Of a stretch of 9,136 nt of DNA, positions 1-5,480 are shown piece by piece. The translations under genes were made by a program, and so were the position numbers. The notes beneath the pieces were generated by a model that was not told the origin of the DNA, searched no databases, and was given only the letters and a program-made list of their open reading frames with translations. Source of the DNA: an uncultured Clostridia bacterium. GTDB lineage: Bacteria; Bacillota; Clostridia; Oscillospirales; Oscillospiraceae. Each line of letters opens with the position of its first letter. Position 1 is the first letter of the stretch. The stretch spans positions 1 to 9,136 of the forward strand of contig CAMVJF010000051.1 of the NCBI GenBank assembly GCA_947167725.1. The letters run 5' to 3'.

Positions 1-603
1 CGCTATCTCGCCGCCGCCGAAGAGCTCTCGGCGCGCCTCTCCGCGGCGGAGACACGAACGCCACTCGCCCGCGCCGCACGGCTCTTCGCCCTGACCGAGC
101 TTTACGCGGCGGATTACGATCCGGCCCATATCGCCGCGGCACGCGCGATCGCCGCTGCGCTCGGAGACGCGGAGCGGGGGAGCGACGGCCGGCCCTCGGC
201 CGGGGGCGACCGAACGCTCAGCCTCGCCGCGCTCGGCTTCGACGCCCTCTGCCGTCTCACGGGGGAGGACAGGTGGCGCCGGCGCTGCCTCGAGCTCCTG
301 CGCGAGCTCACCGAGCACCCCGCGCGCCACGGCCCGGAGAGCCTCGCCGCGCTCTGCGTACCCTTCGCCTTCGGCGCCGAGGGGCGCGCCCTCCTGTGCG
401 TCACGCCGGAGGAGAAAGCGCCTGCGGCGCTCTCCGTGCTGACCGCCCGCTACGCGCCCGACCTCACGGTCCTGCTCAAAACGCCCGGAAACGCCGACGC
501 CCTCGCGGCCGCCGCACCCGGGACCGCCGCCTTCGCGATCGGGGGGAAAACGCTTTTTTTCTCGCAGAACGGGGGAAAATGGGGCCCTCCGACCGCCCTG
601 TGA
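1..603 (+). CDS. C-terminal part of a YyaL/SPATA20-like (DUF255) thioredoxin-domain protein, 5' truncated
   Basis: Frame 1 is open from the window edge to the TGA at 601-603, giving 200 residues without an N-terminus. Full-length members of this family are usually about 600-700 residues, so roughly the last third is present. The tail resembles the end of the YyaL/SPATA20 family: an alpha-helical stretch (LSLAALGFDALCRLTGEDRW), then a small alpha/beta segment containing YAPDLTVLLKTPGNADALAA, and a final strand with GGKTLFFSQNGG. Family members carry an N-terminal thioredoxin-like domain followed by an (alpha/alpha)6 glycoside-hydrolase-like barrel; neither active region lies in this window. 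The molecular role of the family is poorly defined, with a redox or sugar-related role usually suggested. The usual cysteines of the terminal CQN-type motif appear replaced (SQNGG). The next gene has its own promoter, so this looks like the last gene of its transcript. The assignment rests on remembered family motifs. Confidence 0.72.
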   Translation, partial: RYLAAAEELSARLSAAETRTPLARAARLFALTELYAADYDPAHIAAARAIAAALGDAERGSDGRPSAGGDRTLSLAALGFDALCRLTGEDRWRRRCLELLRELTEHPARHGPESLAALCVPFAFGAEGRALLCVTPEEKAPAALSVLTARYAPDLTVLLKTPGNADALAAAAPGTAAFAIGGKTLFFSQNGGKWGPPTAL

Positions 604-666
604 GCAAAGAGAACAAAAAGAATTCTTAATTTTTCACTTTTTTGTTACCAAAATGAAATATTTCTC

Positions 667-695
667 TTGCTTTTTTGAGAGACTTGTCGTACAAT
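667..695 (+). promoter_or_regulatory. SigA-type promoter of the LysM gene
   Basis: A -35 TTGCTT (667-672) and a -10 TACAAT (690-695) are separated by exactly 17 bp, close to the vegetative consensus. The upstream 619-665 stretch is strongly A/T-rich against a GC-rich background and could act as an UP element. The expected transcription start is near 702, leaving a leader of about 30 nt before the ATG at 734. A GGGAGGA ribosome binding site lies at 719-725, 8 nt from that ATG. Confidence 0.75.
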
Positions 696-733
696 AAGCG
701 CAAGAAAACTGGTTTCGTGGGAGGAACTGGAAA

Positions 734-2218
734 ATGAAGAAAAGAATTATCAGTTTGCTCATGGCGCTCGTGATGTTCGGAGCGCTGCCCGTGATGAGCG
801 CGCGCGTCTTTGCGGACGGGGATTATATCGAGTACACCGTCGGCAAGGAGACCATGCGCATCATCTGCGAGAAGAACGGCCTCGACTACGATTTCTGCAA
901 GGCCGCCATCATCAAGCTCAACAGTGAGTTCTCCACCGAGGAGGATTTCTCGAAGAACCTCACCTATGGCATGACCATCAAGATCCCGAAGACGAACGCC
1001 GACGCGGCCAAGATCCGCGGCGTCGCTCTGCCGTCCGACGTTCCCGCATCCGGCACGCCCTCCAGCGGCTCGAGCTCCGGCGCGAGCGGCAACTATGTCG
1101 AGTACAAGGTCAAGAACAACGACACCATGATCGCCATCTGCAAGGAGAAGGGCCTTGATTTCGACAAGTGCAAGGAAGCCATCAAGAAGCTGAACAACTA
1201 CACCAGCGATTACAGCTTTCTGACGATGAAGACCGGCGACGTGGTCAAGCTGCCGAAGTCCAACGCTGACGCGGCCGCGATCGTCTCCGCCGCCTCGACC
1301 ACCACCGGCACGACCACTACCGGCACGACAACCACCGGCACGGCCACGACCCTCACGGGCAAGGACTATGTCGCCGCCTATATGGTGCCTTACACCGTTA
1401 AGGCGGGCGAGACGCTCTTCGGCATCTGCGCGGCCAACAACATCGATTACTCCCGTTACGGCAACCTGATTGTCCAGGCCAGCGGCCTCAAGAGCGCCGA
1501 CAGGATCCACAGCGGCGATGTGCTGTACCTGCCGAGCAACAGCTCGTCGGGCAACGCCTTCACCATCGTGGCGCACACCGTCCAGGCCGGGGAGACGACC
1601 TACGGCATCTGCCAGACGCTCGGCATCGATTACAGCGCGAGGCTGAACATGATCGCCGCCCTCAACCCGGGCAAGAACCTCTCGGCGATCTACCAGAACC
1701 AGCTGCTGCTCTTCCCCAGCGGTAAGGGCGGCGCTGCCGCCGGCACGGCGGCCGGCACGACCGGCGCGGCCAGCGGCTATGTTCCCGCCGCTGCCGCCGG
1801 CACCACCGGCACCGCCGCGACTCCCGTCGCCGCGACCGCGCAGGCCAAGGTGGGCGTGAACTTCTACCTCAAGGAGATCACGATCAAGAAGAACGACACG
1901 GTCTACGACCTGGTCAAGGCCGCGGGCTTCGACTACACGACCTACTACGCCGACGTGCTCCTTGCCTTCAACAATCTCGGCGGCTTCGGCAACCTCAAGG
2001 AAGGCGACAAGCTCCTGATGCTCTCGAAGACCTCCGATGGCGCGAAGTACATGATCAAGGGCTACGAGGTCAAGAACGGCGACACGACGATCAAGATCTG
2101 CGGCGACGCGAAGGTAGACTTCAACGCCAACCAGAATCTGATCGCGCGCCTGAACCCGAGCCTCAACATCTCCAACATCCGCGTCGGCAACATCCTGCTG
2201 CTGCCGCACGTCCTCTGA
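734..2218 (+). CDS. Secreted protein with six LysM-like repeats
   Basis: The product has 494 residues. Residues 1-27 form a Sec signal peptide: KKR, a hydrophobic core, and a VFA|D cleavage site after residue 27. Six LysM-like repeats follow, at about 32-85, 121-175, 217-268, 278-329, 377-431 and 441-491. Each has a Y/H-x-V-K-x-G/N-D/E-T opening, a middle motif of the form G/N-[LIVF]-D-[YF], and a closing hydrophobic strand such as VLYLPS or ILLLPH. LysM domains typically bind N-acetylglucosamine-containing glycans such as peptidoglycan. No hydrolase, amidase or NlpC/P60 domain is visible and no sortase motif ends the protein, so the likely role is a non-catalytic wall-bound or spore-coat-like protein; this is inference. 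Linkers are Ser/Gly-, Thr/Gly- and Ala/Gly/Thr-rich (about 101-119, 189-206, 330-372). Repeats 1 and 2 look like a recent duplication: both end in a PK-T/S-NADAA motif and both hold a C-x9-C pair (C45/C55, C136/C146). The start is set by GGGAGGA 8 nt upstream and by the signal peptide. Confidence 0.88.
   Translation: MKKRIISLLMALVMFGALPVMSARVFADGDYIEYTVGKETMRIICEKNGLDYDFCKAAIIKLNSEFSTEEDFSKNLTYGMTIKIPKTNADAAKIRGVALPSDVPASGTPSSGSSSGASGNYVEYKVKNNDTMIAICKEKGLDFDKCKEAIKKLNNYTSDYSFLTMKTGDVVKLPKSNADAAAIVSAASTTTGTTTTGTTTTGTATTLTGKDYVAAYMVPYTVKAGETLFGICAANNIDYSRYGNLIVQASGLKSADRIHSGDVLYLPSNSSSGNAFTIVAHTVQAGETTYGICQTLGIDYSARLNMIAALNPGKNLSAIYQNQLLLFPSGKGGAAAGTAAGTTGAASGYVPAAAAGTTGTAATPVAATAQAKVGVNFYLKEITIKKNDTVYDLVKAAGFDYTTYYADVLLAFNNLGGFGNLKEGDKLLMLSKTSDGAKYMIKGYEVKNGDTTIKICGDAKVDFNANQNLIARLNPSLNISNIRVGNILLLPHVL
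1298..1342 (+). repeat. Three tandem 15-bp units encoding TTTGT in a LysM linker
   Basis: Three in-frame 15-bp units (1298-1312, 1313-1327, 1328-1342) each end in ACCGGCACG and encode Thr-Thr-Thr-Gly-Thr, residues 189-203 of the LysM protein. They form the flexible Thr/Gly linker between LysM repeats 2 and 3. Unit-length repeats like this can gain or lose copies by slippage without changing the reading frame. Differences at wobble positions show the array is not brand new. Confidence 0.8.
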
Positions 2219-2233
2219 TTCAACAAGCAAAAC

Positions 2234-2273
2234 AGACCGGGTCCGCCGATACGGCAGACCCGGTCTTTCTGTT
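2234..2273. terminator. Bidirectional hairpin terminator between convergent genes
   Basis: The arms AGACCGGGTC (2234-2243) and GACCCGGTCT (2257-2266) pair perfectly over 10 bp. An inner GCCG-ATA-CGGC stem (2245-2255) is separated from them by one C/A mismatch. On the plus strand the hairpin is followed by TTCTGTTT, and on the minus strand by GTTTTGCTTGTTG, so it has a U-rich tail in both directions. It starts 15 nt after the LysM stop codon and its arms end 12 nt before the stop end of the convergent LysR gene. It can therefore serve both genes. Confidence 0.88.
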
Positions 2274-2278
2274 TGCCA

Positions 2279-3160
2279 TTATCCCTGCGCGCAGGCGTCC
2301 TTGACGTAGCGCACCACATAGTCGCAGAAGCGCCGCGTGGCGGGACCGGCGTTCTCGCCGGCCGCGAGCGCCAGCCCGATCGTACGCTTCGCCTCCGGCA
2401 CGAGCGGGAGCGTCAGCACCTCGTCGTGCCGACCCTTCAGGAGCAGCTCGGGCATGATGCTCATGCCGAGCCCCTGCTCGACCATCGCGATGATGGCGTA
2501 GTCGTCCTTGGTGTAGAAGCGGACGTTGGGCTTCACGCCCGCCGCCTCGAGCGCGCGCCGCGCGTCGTGATCGGAGCTCTCGAGCAGGGAAATGAAGGGC
2601 TCGCGCTCGCACTCGACGAGCGGGAAGCGCGGATAGCTCGCGTAGCGGCTGTCGCGGGGGAGGATCGCGAGCAGGCGGTCCTCCATGAGCGTGATCGTCT
2701 CGCATTTGAGCTCGCAGGGCAGAGCGACGAAGCCGATATCGATGCTCCCGTCGGCCAGCCAGGAGTTGACGTCGTGGTAGTCGCCGTTGAGCAGCTTGAA
2801 GCTCACCTGCGGATAGTCGCGCTGGAATTCCTTGAGCACGGCGGGCAGCCAGTGCACGGCGACGGAGGTGAAGGCGCCGATGCGCACGGTGCCGCAGTCG
2901 AGCCCGCGGATCGCGGCGGCCGTCTGCTCGAGCCGTTCCTCCGCGGCGAGCAGCGAGCGCACCGCGCCGATCATGCGCTCGCCCTCGTCGGTCAGCCGGA
3001 GCGAGGAGCGTGTGCGCTTGAGCAGCCGGAAGCCGAGCTCGCGCTCGAGCGCGGCGATCGTGTGGCTGACGGCGGACTGGGTGCAGCCCAGCGCCTCCGC
3101 CGCGCGCGTCAGACTTCCGAGTTCCACCGCGCTGAGCAGCGCTCGATATTTTGAAATCAT
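2279..3160 (-). CDS. LysR-type transcriptional regulator
   Basis: The product has 293 residues, the usual length of the LysR family. An N-terminal winged helix-turn-helix spans about 1-60, with the helix-turn-helix at 16-36 (SLTRAAEALGCTQSAVSHTI) and the family-typical wing around LLKRTRSSLRLTDEGE. A linker helix runs to about 88. The two-lobed effector-binding domain follows, with lobe 1 starting at TVRIGAF (91-97) and the lobe 2 MVEQGLGMSIMPELLL motif around 226-241. Such proteins bind DNA as tetramers at T-N11-A sites and change DNA bending when a small ligand binds. The ATG at 3158-3160 is preceded by GGGAGGG (3167-3173 on the opposite strand) at 6 nt. The gene is divergent from the Na+ symporter at 3337, with 176 bp between start codons. 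The natural inference is that it controls the symporter and itself. The ligand is unknown; proline or a related substrate is a guess from context. Confidence 0.93.
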   Translation of the reverse strand: MISKYRALLSAVELGSLTRAAEALGCTQSAVSHTIAALERELGFRLLKRTRSSLRLTDEGERMIGAVRSLLAAEERLEQTAAAIRGLDCGTVRIGAFTSVAVHWLPAVLKEFQRDYPQVSFKLLNGDYHDVNSWLADGSIDIGFVALPCELKCETITLMEDRLLAILPRDSRYASYPRFPLVECEREPFISLLESSDHDARRALEAAGVKPNVRFYTKDDYAIIAMVEQGLGMSIMPELLLKGRHDEVLTLPLVPEAKRTIGLALAAGENAGPATRRFCDYVVRYVKDACAQG

Positions 3161-3183
3161 CTGCAGCCCTCCCGATACGACAC

Positions 3184-3219
3184 ATGAAAATAATTCATAC
3201 GGAAATGAAAAGAATTAAC
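3184..3219. promoter_or_regulatory. Candidate LysR operator: two T-N11-A repeats 21 bp apart
   Basis: ATGAAAATAATTCAT (3184-3198) and ATGAAAAGAATTAAC (3205-3219) are identical at 12 of 15 positions and start exactly 21 bp apart, two helical turns. Each keeps a T-N11-A frame (T3185/A3197 and T3206/A3218). The first is also an inverted repeat, ATGAA-N5-TTCAT. The site lies between the lysR -10 and its start codon, just downstream of the predicted lysR transcription start near 3222. It is centred about 110 bp upstream of the predicted symporter start. That suits autorepression of lysR and possibly regulation of the symporter. Binding is inferred, not shown. Confidence 0.5.
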
Positions 3220-3228
3220 ACCGTTTCT

Positions 3229-3256
3229 ATTATACGTCCTTTTCCGAAAAAAACAA
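3229..3256 (-). promoter_or_regulatory. Promoter of the LysR gene
   Basis: Read on the minus strand, -35 TTGTTT (3256-3251) and a perfect -10 TATAAT (3234-3229) are 16 bp apart. The predicted start is near 3222, giving a leader of about 60 nt that contains the T-N11-A repeats. It is back to back with the symporter promoter; the two -35 boxes are 22 bp apart. Confidence 0.7.
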
Positions 3257-3278
3257 GCGCAAGCTGCCGCAAATCGTC

Positions 3279-3306
3279 TTGAACGCCGGGGACGTTCCGG
3301 TATAAT
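3279..3306 (+). promoter_or_regulatory. Promoter of the Na+/proline-type symporter gene
   Basis: -35 TTGAAC (3279-3284) and a perfect -10 TATAAT (3301-3306) are separated by 16 bp. Transcription should start near 3313, leaving a short leader of about 24 nt. A GGAAGGGG ribosome binding site (3321-3328) sits 8 nt before the ATG at 3337. Confidence 0.75.
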
Positions 3307-3336
3307 GCACTTAAGCGAACGGAAGGGGACGATACC

Positions 3337-4860
3337 ATGAACGGAATGATCTATGTACTGGGCGCGATCGCGGTCTATCTCATCGGCATGCTGGCGATCG
3401 GCGTCGCCTATTCGAAAAACAATAACTCCGAGGACTTCTTTCTCGGCGGGCGCCGTCTCGGCCCTGTGGTCACGGCCATGAGCACCGAGGCCTCGGACAT
3501 GAGCGCCTACCTGCTGATGGGCGTGCCGGGCCTCGCGATGTTCTGCGGGGTGGCGGAGGCGAGCTGGACGGCGATCGGCCTCGCGGCGGGCACCTATCTC
3601 AACTGGCTCATCGTGGCCAGGCGCCTGCGCCGCTACAGCGCGGCGACCGGGGCGATCACGGTGCCGGATTTCCTCGCACGGCGATTCCGCGACAAGTCCA
3701 GGATCATTGAGACGGTCGGCGCGCTGGTCATCATCATCTTCTTCGTGCCCTACACGGCCTCCGGCTTCGCGGCCTGCGGCAAGCTGTTCAACAGCCTCTT
3801 CGGCTTTGACTACATGAAGGCGATGCTGCTCTCCGCGGCGGTCATTGTGGCCTACTGCGCGCTCGGCGGCTTTATGGCGGCCTCGGTCACGAGCCTGATC
3901 CAGTCCATCGTGATGACTGCGGCGCTGGTGATCGTGCTCTTCTTCGGGATCAAGACCGCGGGCGGCTGGGGCGCCGTCGTCGAGAACGCGCGCGCGGTTC
4001 CCGGCTATCTCAGCCTCGCGGCCTCGACGGATATCCTCTCCGGGTCCGCCGGGCGGTACACGCCGCTGATGGTCGTCTCGACCCTGGCCTGGGGCCTCGG
4101 CTATTTCGGCATGCCTCACATCCTGCTGCACTTCATGGCCGTGCGGGACGAGAACGGGTTGAAGGTCTCCCGCCGCGTCGGTTCGATCTGGTGCGTCGTG
4201 TCGCTCGGCGTGGCGGTCGTGATCGGCATCGTCGGCTTCGGCATGGCGAGCCGCGGCGCGATCGCGATGCCCGCGACGGAGAGCGAGGCGGAAAACCTCG
4301 TCGTCCGCTCCGCGGCGCTGATCGCCTCCCACGGCGTCTTTCCCGCCGTCGTCGGCGGCCTGATCCTCGCCGGCATCCTCGCCGCGACGATGTCGACCGC
4401 GGACGCACAGCTGCTCGCCGCCGCCTCCGGCGTGACGCAGAACCTGCTGCTCGACGTCTTCGGCGTGAAGCTTTCGGATAAGAAGAACATGCTCGTCGCG
4501 CGCCTTACGGTCGTGGGCGTGGCGGTGCTCGGCGCGATCTTCGCGAGCGACCCCGGGAGCTCGATCTTCCGCGTGGTGTCCTTCGCCTGGGCGGGCTTCG
4601 GCGCGACCTTCGGGCCCGTGATGCTCCTCGCGCTGTTCTGGAAGCGCTGCACCAGACAGGGAGCGATCGCCGGCATGATCGCCGGCGCGGGCATGATCTT
4701 TGTGTGGAAATACCTCGTTGCGCCCTTGGGAGGCGTGTTCGCGATCTACGAGCTGCTGCCCTCCTTCGTGATCTCCGCGCTCGTCATCGTTCTCGTCAGC
4801 CTCTGCACCGCCGCGCCCTCCGAGGAGATCTGCGCCGAGTTCGACGCGGTCAGGGAATGA
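3337..4860 (+). CDS. putP: Sodium:solute symporter, PutP (Na+/proline) type
   Basis: This 507-residue, multi-spanning membrane protein matches the length and plan of the SSS family, which imports solutes with Na+. Similarity to E. coli PutP is visible along the whole chain: EDFFLGGRRLGPVVTAMSTEASDMSAYLLMG near residues 32-62, WGLGYFGMPHIL (252-263), ILAATMSTADAQLL (347-360) and FGATFGPVMLLALFW (421-435). Na+-site positions known from PutP are kept: D54 and S56 in ASDMS, and A350, S353 and T354 in the AATMST motif. The E. coli proline-gate residues Y140, W244 and Y248 correspond to Y139, W252 and Y256 here, all conserved. Proline uptake is therefore the best guess, but PutP-like proteins can prefer other solutes. 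The gene is monocistronic, with its own promoter and a terminator 21 nt after the stop. It is probably controlled by the divergent LysR protein. No proline catabolic gene (putA) is adjacent. Confidence 0.9.
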   Translation: MNGMIYVLGAIAVYLIGMLAIGVAYSKNNNSEDFFLGGRRLGPVVTAMSTEASDMSAYLLMGVPGLAMFCGVAEASWTAIGLAAGTYLNWLIVARRLRRYSAATGAITVPDFLARRFRDKSRIIETVGALVIIIFFVPYTASGFAACGKLFNSLFGFDYMKAMLLSAAVIVAYCALGGFMAASVTSLIQSIVMTAALVIVLFFGIKTAGGWGAVVENARAVPGYLSLAASTDILSGSAGRYTPLMVVSTLAWGLGYFGMPHILLHFMAVRDENGLKVSRRVGSIWCVVSLGVAVVIGIVGFGMASRGAIAMPATESEAENLVVRSAALIASHGVFPAVVGGLILAGILAATMSTADAQLLAAASGVTQNLLLDVFGVKLSDKKNMLVARLTVVGVAVLGAIFASDPGSSIFRVVSFAWAGFGATFGPVMLLALFWKRCTRQGAIAGMIAGAGMIFVWKYLVAPLGGVFAIYELLPSFVISALVIVLVSLCTAAPSEEICAEFDAVRE

Positions 4861-4880
4861 GGGAATCCGGTCTCAGATCA

Positions 4881-4909
4881 AGGACGGGGAGACGCTCCCC
4901 GTCCTTTTT
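4881..4909 (+). terminator. Rho-independent terminator of the symporter gene
   Basis: AGGACGGGGAG (4881-4891) and CTCCCCGTCCT (4895-4905) form a perfect 11-bp stem with an ACG loop, running into TTTTT (4905-4909). It starts 20 nt after the symporter stop codon. It separates this gene from the MarR operon, whose promoter begins 33 bp further on. Confidence 0.95.
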
Positions 4910-4941
4910 CCGTCCCGCGCCCCGGCGGTCCGCTTCCCCCC

Positions 4942-4969
4942 TTGACATTTTCGGAATCTGCGCTAAAAT
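4942..4969 (+). promoter_or_regulatory. Promoter of the marR-ABC exporter operon
   Basis: A perfect -35 TTGACA (4942-4947) and a near-consensus -10 TAAAAT (4964-4969) are 16 bp apart. This is the strongest -35 in the window. The -10 overlaps the first bases of the 40-bp inverted repeat at 4965-5004, so a protein bound there would block RNA polymerase. Confidence 0.8.
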
Positions 4970-5004
4970 ATGTCGCATACGACACGTCGCATGCGACATA
5001 TTTT
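4965..5004. promoter_or_regulatory. MarR operator: 40-bp inverted repeat containing two abutting 14-bp palindromes
   Basis: The outer arms AAAATATGTCGCAT (4965-4978) and ATGCGACATATTTT (4991-5004) are perfect inverse complements. Across the full 40 bp, 18 of 20 position pairs match. Inside lie two abutting near-identical palindromes, TGTCGCATACGACA (4971-4984) and CGTCGCATGCGACA (4985-4998), so dimer sites are spaced 14 bp centre to centre. The element runs from the -10 box to within 3 nt of the ribosome binding site. Its position just before a MarR gene strongly suggests autorepression; the bound protein is inferred. Confidence 0.85.
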
Positions 5005-5006
5005 TT

Positions 5007-5010
5007 GGAG
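5007..5010 (+). promoter_or_regulatory. Ribosome binding site deciding the MarR start
   Basis: GGAG at 5007-5010 precedes three in-frame ATGs at 5013, 5019 and 5025. The spacings are 2, 8 and 14 nt, so only the ATG at 5019 is well placed. The reading frame stays open upstream to about 4704, but that part overlaps the symporter gene, its terminator and the operator and is not coding. Confidence 0.7.
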
Positions 5011-5018
5011 TGATGCCT

Positions 5019-5480
5019 ATGGATATGAGAGAGATCCCCATCGGGGCGAAATTTGCGATCATCCACCGCGCCTTCCGCCGTGAGCTGGACGCGATGCTGC
5101 GGGAAAAGGGCCTGACCGGCGCGCAGTTCGGCGTGCTCAAGGCCCTCGACCGGCTGGAGCGCGAGCGCGGCGGGGAAACCAGCCAGCGCGATTTGGAGGA
5201 GCTGAGCCGCAGCTCGCACCCGACCATGACGGAGATCCTCAAGAAGCTCGAAAAGAAGGGCTTCATCGAGACCTGCCCCAGCGAGACCGACCGCCGCCGC
5301 AAGCGTATCGTCCAGACGGAGAAGGCGCGGGAGCTCGGGCGCGAGACCTTCGCGATGGACGAGGAGACCTTCGCGCGCTTCAGCGCGGGGCTGGACGCCG
5401 TACAGACGGCGCAGCTCGGCGAAATGCTCGACATGCTGCTGGAGAACGCCTGCGGCAGGGAGAAGGAGGGAGAGAGTTGA
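5019..5480 (+). CDS. MarR-family transcriptional repressor of the ABC exporter operon
   Basis: The product has 153 residues, standard for MarR proteins. Helix 1 (about 8-30) begins the dimerisation region. The winged helix-turn-helix lies at about 33-103: LTGAQFGVLKAL, then TSQRDLEELSRSSHPTMTEILKKLEKKGFI with the recognition helix around 67-80, then the basic wing SETDRRRKRIVQT at 88-100 ending in the usual T-E-K-A. C-terminal helices (about 102-144) complete the dimer interface. MarR proteins usually repress their own operon and let go when a phenolic or other toxic ligand binds. The start is the ATG at 5019, chosen by spacing from GGAG. The gene follows its own promoter and palindromic operator. 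Its TGA overlaps the TTG start of the first ABC gene (TTGA, 5477-5480), which points to translational coupling and a shared transcript. Ligand unknown. Confidence 0.92.
   Translation: MDMREIPIGAKFAIIHRAFRRELDAMLREKGLTGAQFGVLKALDRLERERGGETSQRDLEELSRSSHPTMTEILKKLEKKGFIETCPSETDRRRKRIVQTEKARELGRETFAMDEETFARFSAGLDAVQTAQLGEMLDMLLENACGREKEGES
5463..5470 (+). promoter_or_regulatory. Strong ribosome binding site for the TTG start of the first ABC gene
   Basis: AAGGAGGG, a near-perfect anti-16S match, ends 6 nt before the TTG at 5477-5479. The strong site offsets the weak start codon. No ATG exists nearby in this frame upstream of KNFRKLL, so TTG is the best start. Confidence 0.8.

Noticed and set aside
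619..646. AAGAATTCTT palindrome and T-rich run after the first gene as a terminator
   Set aside because: The palindrome is A/T-rich with no loop and the T-runs are offset. It is too weak to call a terminator and is more likely part of an A/T-rich promoter upstream region.
626..2230. 534-codon minus-strand open frame across the LysM gene
   Set aside because: It is antisense to a gene with a signal peptide, repeats, promoter and ribosome binding site. The open frame is a by-product of high GC at third positions; its product is Val/Asp/Arg-rich with no recognisable domain.
4986..5006. GTCGCATGCGAC followed by T6 as an attenuator hairpin
   Set aside because: As RNA it would give only a 4-bp stem with a 4-nt loop, and T6 leads directly into the ribosome binding site. 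A DNA operator explains the symmetry better.
4704..5018. Possible N-terminal extension of the MarR protein
   Set aside because: The frame is open, but the extension would cover the end of the symporter gene, its terminator, the promoter and the operator. The protein family starts near the ATG at 5019.
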